Part shown: positions 59,360-64,000 of the stretch, piece by piece
Position numbering within the stretch: the stretch's first letter is position 1
Layout: the number at the start of each line of letters is the position of its first letter
Made by a program: the position numbers and the translations under genes
Notes under the pieces: model-generated
Databases searched by the model: none
Told to the model about the DNA's origin: nothing
What the model saw: the letters and a program-made list of their open reading frames with translations, nothing else
Origin: Paraburkholderia susongensis
GTDB taxonomy: Bacteria > Pseudomonadota > Gammaproteobacteria > Burkholderiales > Burkholderiaceae
DNA: 64,000 bases
Reading direction: 5' to 3'
NCBI RefSeq assembly: GCF_900177725.1
Contig: NZ_FXAT01000007.1
Location: 186,001-250,000 of the forward strand

Positions 59360-59611
59360 ATGGCCGCCGCGGAAAAAACCTTGCACTGGGCCGTCGACAA
59401 ATGGCTCGCGCCCACCCCGTCGATGCCCGCGCGCGTCGTGCGGTTCTGCCATCGTACCTCGCAGCGCTACGTTTGCGTGGAGGCACTCAAGCCCGAGGGG
59501 CTGCTGTCGATCTTCTTCTTCCGCCACGGCGATGGCTCGTGGAACGTGTTTCCGCCGCAAGCCAGGCGGCCCGCGATGAACGGACATCGCCTCGCGGCAG
59601 CCGTGTATTAA
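59360..59611 (+). CDS. small conserved-looking hypothetical protein
   Basis: An 83-aa protein with a strong ribosome site (CGAGGAGA) 54 bases after the LRAT stop, hence probably in the LRAT operon. It is basic, with ARVVRFCHRTSQRYVCVEA and a hydrophobic strand LLSIFFFRHGDGSWNVF. There is no signal peptide or known motif. Its stop overlaps by 4 bases the end of the convergent LysR gene. Function unknown. Confidence 0.65.
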   Translation: MAAAEKTLHWAVDKWLAPTPSMPARVVRFCHRTSQRYVCVEALKPEGLLSIFFFRHGDGSWNVFPPQARRPAMNGHRLAAAVY

Positions 59612-60486
59612 CCTTGGGCGGACGCACCCGCTTCCTTCACGATCCATTGACTGAACAACACCATCGCCGGTGTCATCGGCTTGCCCTTGAGGCAGGTCAG
59701 CCAGTAGCTGCCCGCGTGCACTTCCACCGCGAACGGGCGCACGAGGCGCCCCGTGTTGATCTCGTGTTCGAACATCAGCGTGGGCGCGAGCGCGATGCCC
59801 GCCCCCTGCATCGCCGCTTCCACCATCAGCCGCGACGAATCGAACACCGGCCCGCGCACCGGCCGTGGAGCGATGCCCGCGGCCGCGAACCAGTTCATCC
59901 AGTCGTCGACGCGATACGAGCGCAGTAGTGTTTCGTTGGCGAGATCGTCGGCTCGCGTGAGGCGCGCGGCGATCTCCGGCGTGCAGAGCAGCGCGAGCGG
60001 CGCGTCGAGCAGCCGCGTGGCGAGCGAGCCGGGCCATGTACCGTCGCCGAAACGAATTGCGAAATCGAGACCTTCGGTTGCGAGATCGACGAGGTTGTTG
60101 TTCGTCAGCAGCCGCAATTCGACGAATGGATGCGCCTCGCGAAACGATTTGAGGCGCGGCATGAGCCAGCCGACCGCAAACGTGCCGACCACACCGACCG
60201 TCAGCACCTCGTGAAAGTGGCCGCCGTCGAACTGCTTGAGTACTGTCTCGATGCGATCGAACGCGTCGGACAGCACCGGGCGCAGCGCGAGACCTTCGTC
60301 GGTCATCGCGAGGCCGCGCGGCAGACGCTTGAATAGCGCGGTGCCGAGCCGTTCCTCGAGCGAGCGGACCTGCTGGCTGACGGCGGCCTGGGTGACGTTC
60401 AGTTCGAGCGCGGCGCGCGTGAAGCTCAGATGCCGCGCGGACGATTCGAACGCGCGCAGCGCGTTCAGCGGAAGATACGGTCTCAT
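59608..60486 (-). CDS. AmpR/PenR-like LysR family regulator
   Basis: A 292-aa LysR regulator very close in layout to GcvA and beta-lactamase regulators AmpR and PenR: PLNALRAFESSARHLSFTRA and LNVTQAAVSQQVRSLEERLG in the HTH, then VGVVGTFAVGWLMPRLKSF and LLTNNNLVDLATEGLDFAIR. AmpR proteins sense muropeptides, but no beta-lactamase gene is divergent here; the next gene is 590 bases away and encodes a DUF4126 protein. It could act on a distant bla gene or have another role. Confidence 0.88.
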   Translation of the reverse strand: MRPYLPLNALRAFESSARHLSFTRAALELNVTQAAVSQQVRSLEERLGTALFKRLPRGLAMTDEGLALRPVLSDAFDRIETVLKQFDGGHFHEVLTVGVVGTFAVGWLMPRLKSFREAHPFVELRLLTNNNLVDLATEGLDFAIRFGDGTWPGSLATRLLDAPLALLCTPEIAARLTRADDLANETLLRSYRVDDWMNWFAAAGIAPRPVRGPVFDSSRLMVEAAMQGAGIALAPTLMFEHEINTGRLVRPFAVEVHAGSYWLTCLKGKPMTPAMVLFSQWIVKEAGASAQG

Positions 60487-61076
60487 GACGAAGACATTAG
60501 ATTTTATTGTGAGTTGACTAACTTATCACCGTTTGCCGGCGAGGCGGGAAAAAACGCCAGGGGCCGGTTCTGATGAGTAATGGCGGTGATCTGGAGAAGA
60601 ATGCTCGCGGGCGTGATGCCGGGCGTTTCGATAGCTGGGGTTTCGGCTTTGACTCCCGGCTTTGACTCGAGGCTTTAACCCGCAGCTTCGATCCACACCT
60701 CTGACCCCCGGCTGGATTTGCGGCAGGCAGCGCGAGCGCTTCGAGCAAACAACCAGGCCGGTAGAAATGAAACAGGACAGAACGAGACAGAACAATAGAT
60801 GCGCCCAGTGAGCGCGGCGCCCATCTGCTCATCGGCCTCGTTATCTCCAGTCGAATTGTGCGACACTAGGGTCACATCGAAGGGGCCGAGCGCCGGCGCG
60901 GCGATGATCGGGCGGTAACGAGTGAGTGGCAGTATGCGGCCACGGCGATTGCCTCGATGTATGTGGTGAGAAGTTGACTGTCCAGATGGAATGATCGACA
61001 TGTTCTGCCGACGTTCGTCCAGGTGAGCCGTCGGCTTGTTCAACCGTGCATCATTGCCCTCGATTGGGAGCCCGCT
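60487..61076. other. intergenic region with degenerate CTTTGACTC repeats
   Basis: About 590 bases with no supportable gene. At 60645-60710 there are four or five degenerate copies of CGGCTTTGACTC-like units. The rest shows no strong motif. Frames crossing it lack ribosome sites. Confidence 0.4.
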
Positions 61077-61568
61077 ATGTCCGTGTATGTTCTGGCCTTG
61101 CTCATCGGCGTCGTCGCCGGCCTTCGCGCCATGATCGCGCCTACTGCCGTCAGTTGGGCCGCGCGTTTTGGATGGTTGCCGCTGCAAGGCACGCCGCTCG
61201 CGTTCTTCGGTTTTGCTGCTACGCCGTATATCTTCACCGTGCTGGCGGTCGTCGAACTGATTACGGATCAATTGCCCGAAACGCCGAGCCGCAAGGTGCC
61301 GTTGCAATTCGGTGCGCGCATCGTGCTCGGTGCCTTGAGCGGTGCGGCGATCAGCGGCGCGCACGGTGGTCTGGCGGGGGGCTCGATTGTCGGCGTGCTC
61401 GGTGCGGTGGTCGGCGCGGTCGGTGCGATCATCGGTACGCTCGGCGGGGCGAAGGCGCGTAGTTCGCTGGCGAGCATGTTCGGGCGGGATGCGCCGGCGG
61501 CGCTGATCGAGGACGTGGTAGCGATTGTCGGTGCTGCGCTGATCGTCGTGTCGCTGCACGGCTTCTGA
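61077..61568 (+). CDS. DUF4126 family membrane protein
   Basis: A 163-aa membrane protein with about five hydrophobic segments and glycine-rich helices: YVLALLIGVVAGLRAMIAPT, then GLAGGSIVGVLGAVVGAVGA. The pattern fits DUF4126. The ATG at 61077 follows GGGAG; a start 54 bases earlier has no site. The gene stands alone. Function unknown. Confidence 0.85.
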   Translation: MSVYVLALLIGVVAGLRAMIAPTAVSWAARFGWLPLQGTPLAFFGFAATPYIFTVLAVVELITDQLPETPSRKVPLQFGARIVLGALSGAAISGAHGGLAGGSIVGVLGAVVGAVGAIIGTLGGAKARSSLASMFGRDAPAALIEDVVAIVGAALIVVSLHGF

Positions 61569-61672
61569 GGGAGGGGTGCTGACGGCGGGACGCTTTGTGC
61601 GTCCTGCTGAGCTCGCTCTCGTCGAAGATCGAAGCAGCGTAACCTTTGGCAATGATTCATTGCAAACGCCTG

Positions 61673-61692
61673 CCGCCTGATTCATCAGGCGG
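61673..61692. terminator. small hairpin downstream of DUF4126 gene
   Basis: CCGCCTGA and TCAGGCGG pair perfectly around TTCA, 105 bases past the stop. No T-run follows. Confidence 0.35.
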
Positions 61693-61852
61693 AGTATGGC
61701 CCATCGTTGCCACTTGGCGCGCCTTTTTTCTACTGTGTGATTCGTCAGGACTCCACAGTACGACAGTCAAACGCTACCAAGTTTCGTCTTGAAAATGGGA
61801 TTTATTTGGTAATGCAGATAAATTTCCAATTTCTATTACGGAATGGTGGCAA

Positions 61853-62215
61853 ATGATGTGGAATAAACAGACGGCAATACGGTATTTGCAGACCCATGCA
61901 CGGCCAGCCAGCATCAGTTCGTGCGCTCAGTACACGCGTGAGGCTGTTCAGGCAGGCGGCATCCACCTTATGCGCACTGGGCTGGCCAAGGATTATGGTT
62001 CATCGCTTGTTGGTGCCGGGTTCTATGAGGTGCACGGCGACCCGCAACCCGGTGACGTGGTGGTCATCCAGGCAACCGGCGCGCACACGGCAGGACATAT
62101 GGCGATGTTCGATGGGCAAATCTGGATCAGTGACTTCAGGCAACTGCATGGCTTTTACCCTGGTCCGGAATATCGGATTCATCGGCCTGCCTACAAAATA
62201 TATCGGCACGACTAA
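61853..62215 (+). CDS. putative T6SS peptidoglycan amidase effector (CHAP/NlpC-like)
   Basis: A 120-aa protein without signal peptide. C24 in SISSCAQYTREAVQAGG and H82 in HTAGHMAMFDG, with D94 in WISDF, fit a papain-like CHAP or NlpC/P60 amidase. Size and lack of signal peptide match T6SS amidase effectors. It is followed after 2 bases by a gene for a periplasmic protein, the usual effector-immunity order. GC is lower than the surroundings and AT-rich DNA precedes it, consistent with transfer. ATG 61856 is an alternative start. Confidence 0.7.
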   Translation: MMWNKQTAIRYLQTHARPASISSCAQYTREAVQAGGIHLMRTGLAKDYGSSLVGAGFYEVHGDPQPGDVVVIQATGAHTAGHMAMFDGQIWISDFRQLHGFYPGPEYRIHRPAYKIYRHD

Positions 62216-62217
62216 CG

Positions 62218-62712
62218 ATGAAGAACTTTCTTTTACGCATTTTTGCTTCGCTGTCCATCGCACTGAGCCTGGGCATGGTGCAGCCCGCCGCGGCGGCTGA
62301 TACTCCCGAAGCCACAGTCAGGGAGTTTTACGCCTGGTACATCGGAAAACAGGACGCACGCGACGCCCACTACTTTCAGCTAACGGACAACACCATTTAC
62401 CGCTATGTGTCGAAAAACACGGTAGATACGCTGAGAGACGATTACAAGCACAACCGTTTGCCCGGAGATACCGACTACTTCACGCGAGTGCAGGATCTCG
62501 ACCCGCGGGTATGGCTTGAAACCATGACCGTGCATCCGGCGATCATGCTCGACGGCGTGGCTGTCGTACCAGTGACCTTCGGTGTGAAGCCGCAGGACAG
62601 GCAAAACCTCGTGGTGTTCGTCGCCAGGGAAAACGGGCACTGGCGGGTCACCAAGGTAGAGGACACCCATAACGGCTACCTCGGCTATCACCAGTACGAT
62701 CCGGCAGACTAA
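62218..62712 (+). CDS. DUF3828-like periplasmic protein, putative immunity
   Basis: A 164-aa protein with a Sec signal (MKNFLLRIFASLSIALSLGM, cleavage near AAAADT). The core resembles DUF3828: TVREFYAWYIGKQDARDAHY, LDPRVWLETMTVHPAIMLDG, ENGHWRVTKVEDTHNGYLG. The start is 2 bases after the amidase stop. A periplasmic partner directly after a leaderless amidase gene is the classic arrangement of T6SS peptidoglycan effectors and their antidotes. Lower GC than the core genome. Confidence 0.7.
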   Translation: MKNFLLRIFASLSIALSLGMVQPAAAADTPEATVREFYAWYIGKQDARDAHYFQLTDNTIYRYVSKNTVDTLRDDYKHNRLPGDTDYFTRVQDLDPRVWLETMTVHPAIMLDGVAVVPVTFGVKPQDRQNLVVFVARENGHWRVTKVEDTHNGYLGYHQYDPAD

Positions 62713-62922
62713 TCGTGTTGCGCGGGTGTTGCGCGCGCTCACGCATGGCTTCAATCGCCGCCGCGAACTAACGTGAGATCAGAACGGCATGAGCACGGCT
62801 TGGGCGCGGCATGGACGCGCGGGCGTATACAATGCGGCAGCGCCTGATTTTTGCGGCTGGTTTGCCAACGCATCTGCCCGTATTTTTGCCATTACGCCTT
62901 GTACCGCGACCCGATCCAACCC

Positions 62923-63969
62923 ATGCCGACTCCGACCCGGGCCATCCTTCTCGGCCCGCTCCTGAAAGGCGTTTCACGCTCCTTCTATCTGACGCTGCGC
63001 GTGCTGCCCGCCGGCATGCGCGACCCGATCGGTCTCGCGTATCTGCTCGCGCGCGCGGCCGACACGATTGCCGATACCTCGCTGATCCCGCCTGAACAAC
63101 GTCTCGCATTGCTGCTCGCGCTGCGCGACCAGGTGAATGGCGTGGCCGCCGATAGCGCGTCGCTCCAGCGCATCGCTGCCGAAGTGGCGAGCCACCAGGT
63201 GCAATCGGATGAAAAGGTGCTGCTCGAATCGCTGAGCCCTGCGCTCGACGTGCTGTCGCAACTGAGCGAATCCGACCGCAAGGCCGTGCGCGGAATCGTC
63301 TCGACGCTGACCGAGGGTATGGAGTTCGATCTGCGCACGTTCCCCGACGAACGTTCCGGCGAGATCACGGCGCTGCGCGAATACGACGAACTCGATCGCT
63401 ATACGTACCTCGTCGCCGGTTGCGTCGGTGAATTCTGGACGACGATGACTTACGCGCATATGCCGGGCACACTGAAAGAGCCACCCGGCACGATGACGCT
63501 TCGCGGCGTGCGTTTCGGCAAGGCGCTGCAGATGACCAACGTGCTGCGCGATTGCGGCAAGGATTTGCGCATCGGCCGCTGCTATCTGCCGCAGGCCATG
63601 CTGAATCAGCATGGCCTGAGCGCGCAGGATCTGCTGCAACCGGCCAATTCACTGCGCGCACGGCCGTTGCTCGTCGAGCTTCTGCGCAAGACGCTCGATC
63701 ATTTCCGCGTGGCGCTCGACTACACGCTGGCGATTCCCGCTGGTTCGGTGCGTTTGCGTCTCGCGTGTTTGTGGCCGATTCTGATCGGCCTCGAAACACT
63801 GGTGCTGCTCGCGGATAACGGCGCGTGGCTCGATCCGGGCCGCGTGTCGAAAGTCACGCGCAATACGGTGTATGGGATCATCGCGTCGTCGCTGCTGCTG
63901 GTGCCGTCGAATGCGCTGGTGCGCAACGCGATCGAGAAGCGCATCAGAAAGATCGAAGCGCGACTGTAA
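62923..63969 (+). CDS. squalene/phytoene synthase family protein
   Basis: A 348-aa head-to-head prenyl synthase. The two aspartate motifs are D47-TIA-D51 in ARAADTIAD and D210-CGK-D214 within VLRDCGKDLRIGRCYLP. C-terminal hydrophobic segments (LRLACLWPILIGLETLVLLA, TVYGIIASSLLLVPSNAL) suggest membrane association, as in squalene synthase. It should condense two farnesyl diphosphates, probably for hopanoids or a related triterpene. ATG 62923 opens the family domain. No terpene gene is seen upstream; the rest may lie to the right of the window. Confidence 0.9.
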   Translation: MPTPTRAILLGPLLKGVSRSFYLTLRVLPAGMRDPIGLAYLLARAADTIADTSLIPPEQRLALLLALRDQVNGVAADSASLQRIAAEVASHQVQSDEKVLLESLSPALDVLSQLSESDRKAVRGIVSTLTEGMEFDLRTFPDERSGEITALREYDELDRYTYLVAGCVGEFWTTMTYAHMPGTLKEPPGTMTLRGVRFGKALQMTNVLRDCGKDLRIGRCYLPQAMLNQHGLSAQDLLQPANSLRARPLLVELLRKTLDHFRVALDYTLAIPAGSVRLRLACLWPILIGLETLVLLADNGAWLDPGRVSKVTRNTVYGIIASSLLLVPSNALVRNAIEKRIRKIEARL

Positions 63970-64000
63970 ACGTTTCACATACGGTCACGCGCGGGTCACG

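Noticed and set aside
60645..60710. CRISPR-like or operator array in the 60.6 kb repeats
   Set aside because: Units are short, degenerate and contiguous with no spacers; simple sequence drift is more likely.

Overview
The window reads as chromosomal DNA from a Burkholderiales bacterium, most likely Paraburkholderia or a close relative. The basis is the very high G+C with strong GC3 coding, the small families DUF4148 and DUF2783, a MipA/OmpV porin-like protein, many LysR/IclR/GNAT accessory genes, and plant- or soil-type catabolism. No tRNA, rRNA, CRISPR array or complete insertion sequence was seen. The assignment is inference, not a database match.

Left part (0-37 kb) is a string of catabolic and transport modules, most with their own regulator. 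They are: an ABC sugar/polyol importer with an SDR and an RpiR regulator (0.2-4.8 kb); two tandem IclR regulators facing an MBL-fold protein, an FAD hydroxylase and a DUF2783 protein behind a long palindrome (4.8-10 kb); a Fur-box-linked unknown gene and an MFS carrier; a MarR/M20 amidohydrolase/TRIC operon with a perfect 13-bp operator; an XRE-cupin/GNAT pair; a secreted GH3 glycosidase; a Tat-type amidohydrolase; MipA; and a CcdA/thioredoxin pair with a LysR gene. At 24.8-26.3 kb there is a lower-GC islet holding a truncated Hcp gene, an unknown ORF and a DUF1493 gene, flanked by imperfect direct repeats. At 29.4-37.1 kb a LacI regulator faces a TRAP importer, a VOC protein, a RuBisCO-like protein and a DUF1537 acid-sugar kinase. 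This looks like an acid-sugar (apionate-type or new) pathway.

The most notable region is 37.6-59.6 kb. It encodes an apparently self-contained type I secretion system: a TolC-like lipoprotein, a two-FHA membrane protein, an HlyD adaptor, a parvulin-like PPIase, and a peptidase-containing ABC exporter with two cyclic-nucleotide-binding domains, followed by a sigma-54 activator overlapping the exporter gene. Scattered around it are six small genes, five of which share a 26-residue double-glycine leader (consensus MxxLxIxDL...LDxxAMxxVRGG) with leucine, methionine and valine at -12, -7 and -4, as expected for C39 peptidase cleavage. Four of the six, plus a divergent LRAT-family gene, have sigma-54 promoters (TGGC-N8-TGC spacing) 44-78 bases before their starts, and two loci carry a shared GTTGGCT/AGCCAAC dyad placed like an activator site. 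A Ser/Thr kinase, a PP2C phosphatase, a periplasmic caspase-FGE fusion and two DUF4399 proteins complete the island. I infer a phospho- and cyclic-nucleotide-controlled export system for Asn-rich small proteins of unknown purpose.

The right edge (59.6-64 kb) holds an AmpR/PenR-like LysR gene with no beta-lactamase beside it, a DUF4126 membrane protein, a lower-GC pair resembling a T6SS peptidoglycan amidase and its periplasmic immunity protein, and a squalene/phytoene synthase.
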